Assembly: GCA_007258455.2 (NCBI GenBank)
Contig: VDFB02321274.1
Coordinates: 248,001-312,000, forward strand
Source: Sequoia sempervirens
Taxonomy: Eukaryota; Streptophyta; Pinopsida; Cupressales; Cupressaceae
Direction of reading: 5' to 3'
DNA: 64,000 nucleotides
The notes beneath the pieces are model-generated. The model was not told where the DNA came from, did not search any database, and saw only the letters and a list, made by a program, of their open reading frames with translations. Positions 33,248-44,116 of this stretch are shown piece after piece. Position 1 is the stretch's first letter. Every line of letters begins with the position of its first letter. Both the position numbers and the translations under genes were made by a program.

Positions 33248-36190
33248 TGTCATGTCCCCGTAAATTAAGCATGCCCAACCGACCTAGGAAGGTGTTTTTA
33301 AACACCAACATTTAATAATTTATAGATAATAATAAATAAATAGATGTTTTAATTAAATATTTAAATAAATAAATAAATTTGAAACTTTGAATATTGGCCC
33401 CAACTTTTGGAAATAAATAAATTTGAAATTAAAATGTTGGCGCCCCTTTTTGAGACAACACACTTCATCCAGGGGCCTATAAAAAGGACCTTATGGCGTT
33501 GGAAAAAGGCATCTGAAGTTGAGGAATGAAGGCATTTTGCAGCTAGCTCTAACAAGGACGAAACCCTTTGTCTGAGCACCATGAGGTAGATGAAACCCTT
33601 GCCTTAGATCAGACCACCCACAACATTTCCTAACTGAGAATTTCCAATTTTTTTTGTTGTTGTTGAAAGTTGATTGTCAATATTCTAACTGGTACTTCGC
33701 AGGTGGAGTTAAAGACCTTTCCCAAATTGGAGTGGCGCCATCTTTAGCTGATAGGCTATATATAGTGTGAACTTTGAGCCGAAACTTGTCTCACGCCGGT
33801 AACCGCTCTCATGAAACAATTTTCCCTGGTTGTTTTTGTTGTTCATAGCTGATAAGTACTGTGAGATTTGAGTCAGGAAATCGCCTCACGCTGGTAAAGA
33901 TTGTTTAGTTGCCGATAAACAATTTTTGGATAGCTGGAAGACATCATATCAAATGTCCCTTCTACCATCCTCATATATGGTTTGATTTGCCTTGAATTTG
34001 CTGTTGATGCATTCTTTGCACCTGGCAAATATACTATAGAGGATGTCCCTTCAAATCAGATAACCCTACGAAATATCTGACATGCTTTGAATTGTCATAA
34101 ATTTGCAATAGGCTAGGACATTTCAACACATAAATTGGGCGTTTGAATAATTACTGTAATTAGCCGAGGCAATCAAATCAGACTAATTCAGATCTCTAAA
34201 ATAAATGAAAGCAAATCTAACAAAATCAAATCTTGTAAAATCAAAACTTCCAATTGTAAAATATCTACCATACACTGACTGCAAGAGACTAACCACCCAA
34301 TTGTTCTTATAAATAAGATTGTATTGAACTTGTTAAACTATGAAAACTCGCTGAGGAATACAGGAAGGCATCGAGGATCCTCAGTTATAGAAATGAATTT
34401 CCACGAACACATTCATGTCCCAAATTTCAAGCGACTTGGGACCCATGCCCATCATATCCCTGTTTGAATGTGATGAAGGCAGTGCATATTTTTCTTCTGT
34501 AGACTATTGATAAATTCCAGCAACACTTTGGCTATCCATGAGAGCACATAGAAGAATAAAGATGATATTATTATGCAACTTGACAAGATTTTAAATCACA
34601 AAAGGTTATTGTAATGCATATGATTGGTCAACATAAGAAAATTGATGTTATGTGTGATAAAAAGCATAGACCTGTAGATGGATGACCATGGTTTTTAGTT
34701 GAGCTGTCGAAGGACTGACAACAAGAAAGGGAGGCTTTTGAGTATAATTAGAGGCTAATGAAAAACAAATGTTACCTTCTGCCCAGATTTGTCATGTAAA
34801 AATAATCTGTATTGGAGCATTTCTGGAGCACCCTCCTCCTTAATATTGATCTCTGGTATGTAGAGAGCGGTGTAGGTGAAATACCTTGGAGTGGGAGAGG
34901 AAAGCCATCCCCCTGCAGTGGAGTCTCGGGCCATTGCAAACTCTATCACAGTCTTCCTCACCTCAGCCTTCTTCTCCACAAAACTTGATCTCTCGACCGT
35001 AACTACATAAACAAAACACTAAGATGTCATTTCCCTCTATGAAATATTAACGAACGAACACACATATTGTGTCTCATGATGAAAATTAAGTATCACAGGA
35101 AAGAGGCCCAGTTTGGCCTGAACGCTCTTGGTAGACAGCCAAGAAATGCACTTTTCCTGCCACATCTCATACAACGTGTAAAGTTCTCACACATAGTTTG
35201 TGCTTCAATTTATTTAAAATAGGACTGTTGTTATTCAAAGCTTGCAGCAGCTGTCACCCATTATGTGCACGCATAAGCAACCATCATTAATGGGGTCGAA
35301 GAAACCTTTGAGAGGGAGGCAAACTTGAAAAATGTAATACAAATATTTTTAAAATTTTGCTAGCAACTTTTTTATATTGCAAAATTAAATATACAATACA
35401 AAAACACCTTCATATTTTCACTTACATATATTATTCTATTGGTGTTTTCCTTGCATCCCTCCTGGTGTAAGTGCTAGTTTAGAGTTAGATGGAGTAGAAG
35501 GGAACCAAACAAGTTTCAGACCGTCTAGAATCAGATCTAGGGTGTTCAAAGGACCAACTAGGCTGCACATACCACTCACACTCAGGCACCCAGATCTGAG
35601 TGATATATTCAGATTTGGCTTTCGGAGTGACCGAACTATGGAAGGTTATTGTTAGTAGACTCAACACTTTTCGTAATTGAAGACTTGGAAGCAGTGTTTA
35701 GTCCCAAGTGCATGCTATTGTGGAAGATTGGAGGCAGATTAGGTGGCGATCCAGGAGTGAACCCTTGGGGAAGACCTTTGAAGAAGATTTCAAACATTTT
35801 TGGCTCTGTTAGCAGCAAGCAAAGCAAGGCGATTTCATCAGTTACACCCAAATATAAGCAAGGATATTTATAACAGTTAGATCTGGGCACTGTCAAACCA
35901 GACACCACCTTAACTACTAGTTGTTGAAGCCTTAGACATTGTGGAAACGGTCTACCGCCCAAGAGGTTTTCAAGTTTAATGTTGGTTTAAAAGATATCTA
36001 TGTAAACAATCTTCTCCATGTAGCAGATTAGTAAGACTTATTTCAATATTTTTATCTAAGTTCATCCAAGATTAAGTCAACTTCCTTTCTGTTAAATTGT
36101 CTATGAAATGTCTTGAACATGTTGTGTTGAATTAGAAGTTATTGCTCGTATAAGGTTCAAAATTGAGTCTAAAACCCTAGGTGCATTACA
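33248..36190 (+). repeat. 5' LTR of the chromovirus, enlarged by an insert
   Basis: Matches the 3' LTR (42790-43959) from TGTCATGTCCCC to GCGCCATCTTTA and again from GGAGTAGAAGGGAACC to TGCATTACA. Between these the 5' LTR has about 1743 extra bp; without them it would be about 1200 bp against 1170 for the partner. Confidence 0.88.
33748..35490 (-). other. Insert in the 5' LTR: captured 3' end of a host gene, two exons, antisense
   Basis: On the minus strand an acceptor TTTATGTAG precedes an open exon 35002-34776 (TVERSSFVEKKAEVRKTVIE, EFAMARDSTAGGWLSSPTPR, YFTYTALYIPEINIKEEGAP, EMLQYRLFLHDKSGQK). It ends AAG|gtaac in phase 0. After a 272-bp intron, acceptor ATCAATAG opens a phase-0 exon 34503-34381 (STEEKYALPSSHSNRDMMGM, GPKSLEIWDMNVFVEIHFYN, stop). 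Matching phases and no internal stop over 115 codons argue for a genuine gene end. I do not recognise the protein. The retained intron means DNA-level capture, not a processed copy. Alternatively the 3' LTR lost this segment, but an LTR with antisense exons would be stranger. Confidence 0.6.
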
Positions 36191-36191
36191 T

Positions 36192-36203
36192 TGGTATCAG
36201 AGC
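36192..36203 (+). other. Primer-binding site of the chromovirus, initiator tRNA-Met type
   Basis: TGGTATCAGAGC, one base after the LTR end TTACA. Confidence 0.93.
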
Positions 36204-36239
36204 AAGTAGTCCTGCCAGCCTGTTGGGTAAATTTTGTGT

Positions 36240-37440
36240 ATGCAATTCAGTCAGAGAGATCAAAGAGCCTTGGAAAGAGAAAGGAATAAGATAGAGGCAA
36301 CCACATAAAAAAACAACAATGGAATAGGAGGCAAAAGTAAGAAGAAAATGGCTGAACAACCTGATAATATGAAGGTGTACTTGCAAAGGCAAGAACAAAT
36401 GAACCAAATGCTGGTGTAGATGATGCAAAACTTAACCAACACAATCACTCATAGCAGATCTACACCAAAAAGTGCTGAAGGGAGCAATTCAGATCAGTTT
36501 GGAGCTGGAAATCAGAACAAAACACCATTGGATCAACCCTCAGACCCTTCCAACCCACCTTCTTGCCTAGGGTGGAAACACCATTGGAAGAAGAGCAAAA
36601 TCAGGCTGCAAATGATTTCGCTGCTGTTGTAGATGAGTATATGAGGCTAGATCCTATCGTTAGAAGGGAGATTTCCTTTGAATAGTATAGTAATGCTAGA
36701 TCAAGAAGTGGATCAAGGAATGACAAGAAGCAACCCATGCAGCAGTTTAACAAAGACCTCCAACACAAAGTAAGTAAATTTTCACTTCCTACATTTGATG
36801 GTTTTGGAAATGTTATTGCTCGAGCTTGGGTTCAAAAATTAGATACATACTTTTCACTCAGCCCTATGATTGAAGATGAAGCAATCAATTTTTCCATTCT
36901 ACATTTGGAGGGCGTGGCTCATGAGTGGTGGCATCATTGTCTTATAACACATGGATTTAACCTTGTTGCAACATATGTTGATTTCACACAAAAACTCATA
37001 GAAAGATTTGATAGGAGAGATCCAGATGTGTATTTTAGGGAGTTGACACGGTCAAGGCAACATGGATTAGTGGAGGATTATGTCACATAATTTCAAAGGC
37101 TTGCAATTATGGTCCTAGACGTATCGGATAGAGATTTATGTCTTGTTCATCAAGGGATTATCAGAGTCTTTCTGTGGGTTGGTGAGGGTTTTTGAGCCAA
37201 TGTCCTTGGAGGATGCTATTTGAAGAGCCTTAAGCCTAGAAGTCTTTGCTGTGAAGAATAAACCTACTTCCAAGAATGCACCAACGAGGTAGCAGAGGAA
37301 GCCATTTGGCAAGAATTTTCCCCAATTGAAGATCTTGCCTCCAAAGCCTAGTAGGGTGGACGAGTCTAAGAATGAGCTTCGAAGGAAAAAGCTATGTTTT
37401 ACTTGTAGGTAGCCTTGGGTACCAGGTCATAGGTGTTTGG
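36240..37440 (+). pseudogene. Chromovirus gag remnant
   Basis: ATG 36240 (MQFSQRDQRALERERNK) starts a coiled N-terminal part with stops after EATT and after QMLV. A frame change follows near 36565. The retrotransposon gag core runs from about 36737: FSLPTFDGFGNVIARAWVQK, FSILHLEGVAHEWWHH and FTQKLIERFDRRDPD, ending in a stop at VEDYVT. The zinc knuckle CFTCR*PWVPGHRC lies at about 37396-37437 with a stop inside. Gag assembles the virus-like particle. The domain order is normal; the coding capacity is lost. Confidence 0.85.
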
Positions 37441-39140
37441 GGAAAGGACAAATCCACTATATAGAGGTAGTTTTTGATGATGATTTAGAGGGTGGAGAAG
37501 ATGAGCCCGAGGGTGTTACAGATGAGGTTGAGCACAAGGTAAAGATAGAGGGAGAGCATTCTGGAGGGACTCTTGCAGCACTTTCAGGAGCGCCTAGATA
37601 TCACTCTTTCCATATTAGATGGGTCCTACACGAGCAAAGGCTAATAATTTTAATAGATAGTGGAGCCATCCATAATTTCATTAATGGACTAGTGGCTATG
37701 ATGGGTCTAAGGACCAAAGGCTTTGAGGGATTTAATGTAATAGTTGTGGATGGATATACTATTCCATGTACCCGCAGTAATCAATAGTTGGAGTTGGTCC
37801 TAGGAGGACACAAGATGCGGGATGATTTCTACATAATTGTTATTGGGGAGATAGAATTGGTTTTGGGAGTGCAATGGTTACACTCTCTTGGAGAGTACAC
37901 ACAAAACTATCAAACCATGGAGTTGAAGTTCAAATCTAATGGGAAGGAGGTCGTTCTTTGAGGCTTATCCAATGCAGGTCCCATGGTGGTTTCAGCCAAG
38001 ACGGTGGAGAGATCTTTTCATAGGGATGAAGTGGTTTGCGCGACTGAGTGTTTGATTACCGACACGAGTCCACCTAAGGAGGGTATATCCCACCCCATTG
38101 ACATCCAATCCATCCTAGACAAGCGATGTAAGGTGTTCAATGAAATTCCATCAAGATTACCACCAGATAAAGGGTTCCAACATGTGATTGAGCTTGAGGA
38201 GGGAGCAAAACCCATCAATACTACTCCTTATCGGTATCCTAGGATGTATAAGGAAGAGATTGAGAAGGCAATCAAGAGTTGTTGGACATGGGGCACATCC
38301 GTCCGAGTTCTAGTGCCTTTGCTTCATCCATGGTGTTGGTCAAGAAGAAGGATGGGAAGATGAGGATGTGCATTGACTATAGAGCAATCAATAAGAGGAC
38401 AATAAAAAATCGCTACCCCATACCCAAGATCGATGAGTTGATAGATGAGCTTCATGGTGCAATATTCTTCTCTAAGATTGACTTGCATTTGGGGTACCAT
38501 CAAATAAGGGTGAGAGAGGAGGATGTGCAAAAGATAGCTTTTAGGTGTCATTATGTGCATTATGAGTTTTTGGTCATGACATTAGGATTGACCAATGCCC
38601 TAGCTACCTTCTAGTCATGTATGAACCAGGTATTCATTCTACAATTGAGGAAATTTGTTTTGGTTTTCTTTGATAACATTTTGATCTACAGTAGGACATG
38701 GGAGGATCACTTGAAGCACATAGATGAGGTGCTTGGCATATTGGAGCAGCATTCTTTCTATGCCAAGGTATCAAAATGTGAGTTTGGTTTGACTGAAATT
38801 TTGTATTTGGGTCATAAGATTAGTGCTCAAAGGGTTAGTGTTGATGAGGAGAAGATCAAGGCAATCCAGGATTGGCCTAGACCAAGGAATTTGTCACATT
38901 TGAGAGGATTTGTGGGGTTATGCAGCTACTATAGGAGGTTTGTGAAAGGGTTTTTACAACTTGCAACTCCATTGACCAATTTGACGAAGATGGGGGCATT
39001 CTATTGGAGCCTAGCAACGCAACAAGCTTTTGATAAGCTTAAGGAGTTAATGAGTTCATGTCCTGTTTTGGCCATTCCAGGTTCTCAATTCTTTTTGTTC
39101 TAGAATGTGATGCTTAGGAGAGGGTATTGGGGTAGTCTTG
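37441..39140 (+). pseudogene. Chromovirus protease and reverse transcriptase remnant
   Basis: Aspartic protease shows LIILIDSGAIHNFIN at about 37642. RT begins [19 protein letters not shown] (about 38220), shifts frame near 38275, then reads [55 protein letters not shown] and [17 protein letters not shown]. The catalytic box at 38669-38680 is FFDN where chromoviruses have FxDD, so the second catalytic Asp is now Asn. The connection region continues with LYLGHKISAQRVSVDEEKIK and LRGFVGLCSYYRRFVKGF. The gene is interrupted at VLECDA, then by the solo LTR at 39141. Confidence 0.9.
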
Positions 39141-41046
39141 TGTAATGTCCCTATTTTGGCCATACGCTCTTTATTTGGATTTAGCCTATTTCCGGAAATC
39201 CGTAGGCTAAGCTGAGGCAGAAAATTAGGGTTTCCTCTTTCAGATACTGCTCAGTTGGCGTTCTGAGGTTGTTGTGCAGACTTACTATTTATAGCAGTTC
39301 ACTATTTTTAGCAAGTCTATCTTTTGGCAATATCTGTCTAGCAGCAGTTCAATCCTTTGCAGTTCAATGTTCAGTTTGGCTTTCTGTTGTTTTGATGTGA
39401 ACTTACTATTTATAGCAGTTGGCTATTTTTAGTAAGTCTAATTTTGGCAGTAGCATCATCAGCAATTCAGCTCAAGTCATTTTGCTATCCTTCAGTTTCA
39501 GTTTGGCTTTGGTTATCTCCATGGATTAAGTTTTATACTTAGTCATTTTTATGTTTCTCAGTTGTACCCCCACGCCTAGGAATGATCACTTCATGTTGTT
39601 TTTAAAAGGGGGTCATTAAGGGGTCAATGGTGCATTTAATGAATTATTAAATGCTTTATTGTTGCAAAGTGAAGTTGGATGCCTAAAAGAGGTTGATTAA
39701 TATTTTATTATTTCAAAAAGTGAAATGCTTAAAGTGGCATCCCTTTTGGAAGTTGAAGTGATTCAACTTCTTGGAATTTGAAGAGTCTCTTGTTGCTTCA
39801 TTTGCCAATTGAAGCTTATATATTGCTGCTGTTTGTAGAGCTGATCATCTTTGGAAATATTGTAAAGTTATGCTGCTGGTTTGAAATCCAGAATCCGGCT
39901 AAGGGAAAGCTTAGCAATTTGTCTCCATTCTTCGGGCCTGAAACTATGGTTCCCTAGATGGTGGATTGAGAGTGTGCTTCATTCAGAAGTGCACATTGAG
40001 CTTCATTGTTGGAGAATTTGAAGTATTTTTCAGTTTTTGAGCTTGCTGGTTCATTCATGGCTGAAGGTGATTTTCATTAACAGCTTTTTGTTCAATTTTA
40101 ATATGCTTCTGGGTATTGAAGATATGGATTCCTAGCACATGGGCGCCCCTTCCCATAGAAGATCAGAATTTATTTCAAAGTATTTATTTTTAATCTTGCA
40201 AAATCGCCCTTGCTAAGGGCCGTACCATGTTGGGAGCATTGAGAATTGTGCAAGTAAATTAATGGTTGCTTTTTGAAGCTGTTTCATCATCATGACATGG
40301 GCGCCTATCCTCTAGAGGTTCATTGCAATTGATTTCACTCAATTTGGAGGTAAATTGATAAAGTTATGTGCATTTCATTGATGTACAATTTGCTGGTCTG
40401 ATTTTCTGTATTCTCTATTTCTGATCAGACTTGTTAGTTTTTGATATAATGCTGGTTTGAGCTTCATTTCTATATCATTATTGTATTGTAAGAGTTAGAG
40501 GAAGTGTTACTCTAACCATTGATTGATTTGGAAGCATATCTTTCTTATTTGCAGCTGTTTAATTCATTGTAAAGCTGATTAGTAGTACTAACAGCTATTT
40601 ATTTTATTTGCTGCAATTAGTTTAAATTTCATACTCCCACGATTGAGTGGTTGAGTTTAAATAATCATCTTTCTTAATTGTAAGTTTCCCCCCACTAAAT
40701 AAGTGGTTGTGTGGACTGTATTCCCCCCACGTTAATAAGTGGAAGTGAGGATTTAAATGGCTGGCTTGCCGCCTTTAACAATGTAATAATCTCACCCACT
40801 GAATAAGTGGAGTATCCCCACTGCTTGTGGATGCCTGCATCAGCAGATGAATTGTACTTTCAGCTCTGTTTATGCCTAATGATCCTCTGACCATATGCTA
40901 TCACCTTGCCCACATTGGGATCTTGGTGAACATTCTTGGTTAGAGTTATCTTCTTTGCTGGTTTACATTTTGGAGCTAACGCTAATCAGTGTTTGGTTGC
41001 TGATTTGAATGTTAATTTTGGGAAAAAATTAATGGGGAATATTTCA
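39141..41046 (+). repeat. Solo LTR inserted in the chromovirus pol, 5-bp target duplication TCTTG
   Basis: 1906 bp from TGTAATGTCCC to AATATTTCA, flanked by TCTTG at 39136-39140 and 41047-41051. The pol frame reads GEGIGVVL before and MQNRHPIVFESRK after, so the insert is exact. No primer-binding site or internal domain is present; solo LTRs arise by recombination between two LTRs of one element. Near the start are GGATTTAGCCTATTTCC and CCGTAGGCTAAG. It is the same family as the minus-strand LTR at 1-1058. Confidence 0.9.
39285..39432. promoter_or_regulatory. Four CTATTT(A/T)TAG decamers in the solo LTR
   Basis: CTATTTATAG at 39285-39294 and 39406-39415; CTATTTTTAG at 39302-39311 and 39423-39432. 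They form two pairs with the same 17-bp internal offset, 121 bp apart, within a partly duplicated segment. The decamer fits the MEF2-type CArG consensus CTA(A/T)4TAG. A regulatory role is inference. Confidence 0.5.
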
Positions 41047-41690
41047 TCTTGATGCAGAATAGACACCCTATAGTGTTTGAGAGTAGGAAGCTCAAGGAAA
41101 CGGAGAGGGGCTTCTCTATTTATGACAAGGAGATGTTGGCCATCATGCATGCACTTGCTAAATTCAGACAATACTTGGTATGTGGGAAGTTTGTGGTTAA
41201 AATGGATCATAACAGCCTCAAGTTTTTTCTCAATCAAAAGGATTTGAATGATAGGCAACAAAAATGGGTAAGTAAACTTCAAGCCTATGATTTTGATATT
41301 GAGTATATGAAAGGAAAAAATAATGTGGTGGCTGATGCACTCTCTAGGAAGCCTTATTTCTGCTCTATTTTTGATATGTTTGATGATTGGAGGGCTGTCA
41401 TAATAGCTGAGTATGCAGAGGATCCAATTGCTACTGACATTATAGGGTGGCTGATGAGCTCATCTTCTACAAAGATAGAGTGTATCTTGTACCGGGATCT
41501 AAGGTGAAGAGAGAATTTTGAGAGCATGTTATACACACCCCTTGCTGGTCATCTAGGGTTCTACAAGACATACAAGCAGGTGAGGGAACGTTTTTCATAG
41601 AAAGGGCTCAAAAATGATGTATTGCAGCATGTTAGAGAGTGTTTGATGTGTTAGCAAAACAAAACAAAGCACGTTTTTCCAGCTGGTTTG
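41047..41690 (+). pseudogene. Chromovirus RNase H and integrase N-terminal part
   Basis: The frame from 41055 reads NRHPIVFESRKLKETERGFS, IYDKEMLAIMHALAKFRQYL, VKMDHNSLKFFL and VVADALSRK, the Ty3/gypsy RNase H signature with the Asp of the final block kept. After a frame change near 41490 the integrase zinc-binding part is seen as HTPLAGHLGFYKTYKQVRERF and CLMC*QNK, with stops in REF*EHV, RFS*KG and C*Q. Confidence 0.85.
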
Positions 41691-42810
41691 TTGCAGCCCT
41701 CTCCCCCAAACCAGAAATGGGAGAGCATCTGCATGGATTTCATCACAGGGTTGCCTAAGGTGCAAGGTAAGGATTGTATCTATGTGGTGGTTGGTAGGCT
41801 CACTAAATATGCTCATTTCCATTCCATTTCTTTTGAATACAAAGCCCCACAAGTAGCTGATCTGTTTTTTAGAGATATTTTTAGACTTCATGGGTTGCCA
41901 AACAATATCGTAAGTGACAGGGACAACAGGCTTATTAGCTTGTTTTGGTAAGAACTCTTTCAGTTGACAAACACAAAATTAACTCTAAGCACCAGTTATC
42001 AACCACAAATGGATGGGCAAACTAAAATTGTAAATAAATGGATTGAAGGCTACCTAAGAAACTATGTTACAGGGCAACAAATAGCATGGATTAAGTGGTT
42101 GCACCTAGGAAAGTTTTGCTACAATACTATACATCACATGTCCACAGGTATGACTCCCTTCAAGACACTTTATGGTTATGATGCTACTTCATTCATGGAT
42201 TTTTGATTATTTCAAATAGTAGAGTTCCTGGAGCAAGGGATGTAGTGCAGTAGAGTATGGACATTTTGAATGCCCTTAAAGAGAATTTGCAGAGAGCTCA
42301 AAACCAACAAAATATGTATGTAGACCGACACCGAACGGAGAGGGTTTTTGAGGTTGGTGACATGGTTTACTTGAGGTTGCAGCCCTATAGACAGTCTACC
42401 CTCAAGAGGAAGGGTGCAAAAAAGTTGAAGCCATGCTTTTATGGACCATACAAAATTCTAAGGAAGATTGGGAGGTTGCATATGAGCTGGAACTTCTCGA
42501 GGACAACAAAATTCACAACATTTTTCATGTGTCTTGCCTCAAAAGGGCATTTGGGCAGCAAATCACTCCTCTTGAGTTGCCAACACTTGATGATGAAGGG
42601 AAATTGATTCTTGAGCCTGAGACAATCTTGGATGTGAGGGAGAAAAGGCTAAGGGACAAGGTCATTCCAGAATACTTGGTCAAATTGAAGAACTTACCAT
42701 TGGAAGATGTAACTTGGGAAGGTGTGGATATTTTTGAGCATCCAAATTTGAGGTTGCTTGAGGACAAGCAACATTTGGGAGGGGAGGATTGTCATGTCCC
42801 CATAAATTAA
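41691..42810 (+). pseudogene. Chromovirus integrase core and chromodomain
   Basis: Integrase core reads WESICMDFITGLPKVQGKD (catalytic Asp kept), IVSDRDNRLISLFW (second Asp) and QPQMDGQTKIVNKWIEGYL. At 42024 the expected catalytic Glu of GQTE is Lys. The GPY-type region follows (GDMVYLRLQPYRQS and FYGPYKILRKIG, about 42358-42465). After a frameshift near 42470 come HNIFHVSCLKRAFG and a chromodomain from about 42613 (PETILDVREKRLR, PEYLVKLKNLPLEDVTWEGV, FEHPNLRLLEDK). The frame ends at 42810, 21 bases inside the 3' LTR, so the last residues are encoded by the polypurine tract and LTR. Stops at LFW* and DF* kill the protein. Confidence 0.9.
42775..42789 (+). other. Polypurine tract of the chromovirus
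   Basis: TTGGGAGGGGAGGAT directly precedes the LTR start TGTCATGTCCCC and overlaps the codons of the chromodomain tail. Confidence 0.85.
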
Positions 42811-43959
42811 GCATGCCTAACCGACCAAGGAAGGTGTTTTAAACACCAACATTTAATAATGTATATATAATAATAAATAAATAGATGTTTTAATTAAATA
42901 TTTAAATAAATAAATAATTTTGGAACTTTGAATATTGGTGCCAACTTCTAGAAATAAATATTGGTGCCAACTTCTAGGGGCCTATAAAAAGGACCTTATG
43001 GTGCTAGAAAAAGGTATCTAAAGTTGTGGAATGAAGGCATTTTGCAGTTAGCTCTAATAGGGATGAAACCCTCTGTCTGACTGCCATGAGGTAGGACGAA
43101 ACCCTTGCCTCGGATCAAACCACCTAGAACATTTCCTAACTGAGAATTTCCAATTGTTTGTTGCTGAGCGTTGATTGTCAATATTTTACCTTGGTACTTC
43201 GTAGGTGGAGTTAAAGACCTTGCCCAGATTGGAGTGGCGCCATCTTTTAGGGTTTGCTGGAGTAGAAGGGAACCGGACAAGTTTCATAATGTATAGAATC
43301 AGATCTAGGGTGACTTTCAAAGGACCAACCAGGCTGCACTTACCACTCACACTCAGGCACCTAGATCTGAGTGATATATTCGGATTTGGCTTTTGGAGTG
43401 ACCGAATTGTGGAAGGTTATTGTTAGTAGACTCAACACTTTCTATAATTGAAGACTTGGAAGCAGTGTTTAGCCCCAAGTGCATGCTATTGTGGAAGATT
43501 GGAGGCAGATTAGGAGGCGATCCAGGAGTAAACCCTTTGGGAAGACTTTTGAAGAAGATTTAAGACATTTCCGGCTGTGTTAATAGCAAGTGAAGCAAGG
43601 CCATTTCATCAGTTACACCCAGTTGTAAGCAGAGATATTTATAAGAGTTAGATCTGGGCACTGTCAAACTAGACACTGCCCTAACTACCAGTTGTGGAAG
43701 CCTTAGACATTGTGGAAAGTCTGCTGCCCAAGAGATTTTCAAGTTTAATGTTAGTTTGAAAGATGTCTATGTAAACAATCTTCTCCATGCAATAGATCAA
43801 TAAGACTTATTTCAATATTTGTATCTAAGTTCATCTAAGATTAAGTCAGCTTCCTTTCTGTTAAATTGTCTATGAAATGTCTTAAGCATGCTGTGTTGAA
43901 TTAGAAGTTATTGATGGTATAAGGTTCAAAATTGAGTCTAAAACGCTAGGTGCATTACA
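42790..43959 (+). repeat. 3' LTR of the chromovirus
   Basis: 1170 bp, TGTCATGTCCCC to TGCATTACA, followed by AAGCC. It lacks the 1.74-kb insert of its partner. Open frames on either strand (43205-43426, 43560-43742) recur in the other LTR and show no domain. Confidence 0.92.
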
Positions 43960-43960
43960 A

Positions 43961-44116
43961 AGCCTGGTCAAAGAAGAAAATCCATTAATCACTGGAAAAA
44001 GTGAAACTGCTGCTGAAATCAGGCAGTCATTGTCAATAATTGATGGAAAACCCTTTGAAGTTCAGTCGCCCCTGCTGAACTTTGATGAAATGCTTGCTAA
44101 AATCAGATGCTTTTGA
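43961..44116 (+). other. Host ORF fragment disrupted by the chromovirus
   Basis: 51 open codons read SLVKEENPLITGKSETAAEI, RQSLSIIDGKPFEVQSPLLN and FDEMLAKIRCF, then two stops. When the LTR element and one target copy are set aside, the frame joins DMFENLNSIGD at 33205-33244 without a break, giving an uninterrupted stretch of about 65 codons. Composition is protein-like. I do not know the family, and there is no clear donor at the 3' end. It could be an exon, a pseudogene or part of an older element. Confidence 0.4.

Larger units (their letters stand above)
33248..43959 (+). mobile_element. Ty3/gypsy chromovirus, full span with two later insertions
   Basis: LTRs begin TGTCATGTCCCC and end TGCATTACA, with flanks AACCC (33243-33247) and AAGCC (43960-43964), a probable 5-bp target duplication with one change. 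Inside are the tRNA-Met primer-binding site, gag with zinc knuckle, protease, RT, RNase H, integrase and a chromodomain, then the polypurine tract. A chromodomain after integrase defines chromoviruses and is thought to steer insertion to particular chromatin. A solo LTR sits in pol (39141-41046) and a gene fragment in the 5' LTR (33748-35490). Stops, frameshifts and lost catalytic residues make it inactive. Confidence 0.92.

Noticed and set aside
34776..35002. Assignment of the captured exons to a named gene
   Set aside because: The frame looks genuine, but I could not match it to a family with confidence, so no name is given.
33748..35490. Calling the LTR insert a Helitron
   Set aside because: A CTAG followed by T near 35476 and TC near the left edge are too weak. 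No terminal hairpin is clear and the exact ends are uncertain by several bases.
35636..35962. Minus-strand frame with a partner at 43560-43742
   Set aside because: It lies in the two LTRs of the chromovirus, is disrupted in one and resembles no protein.
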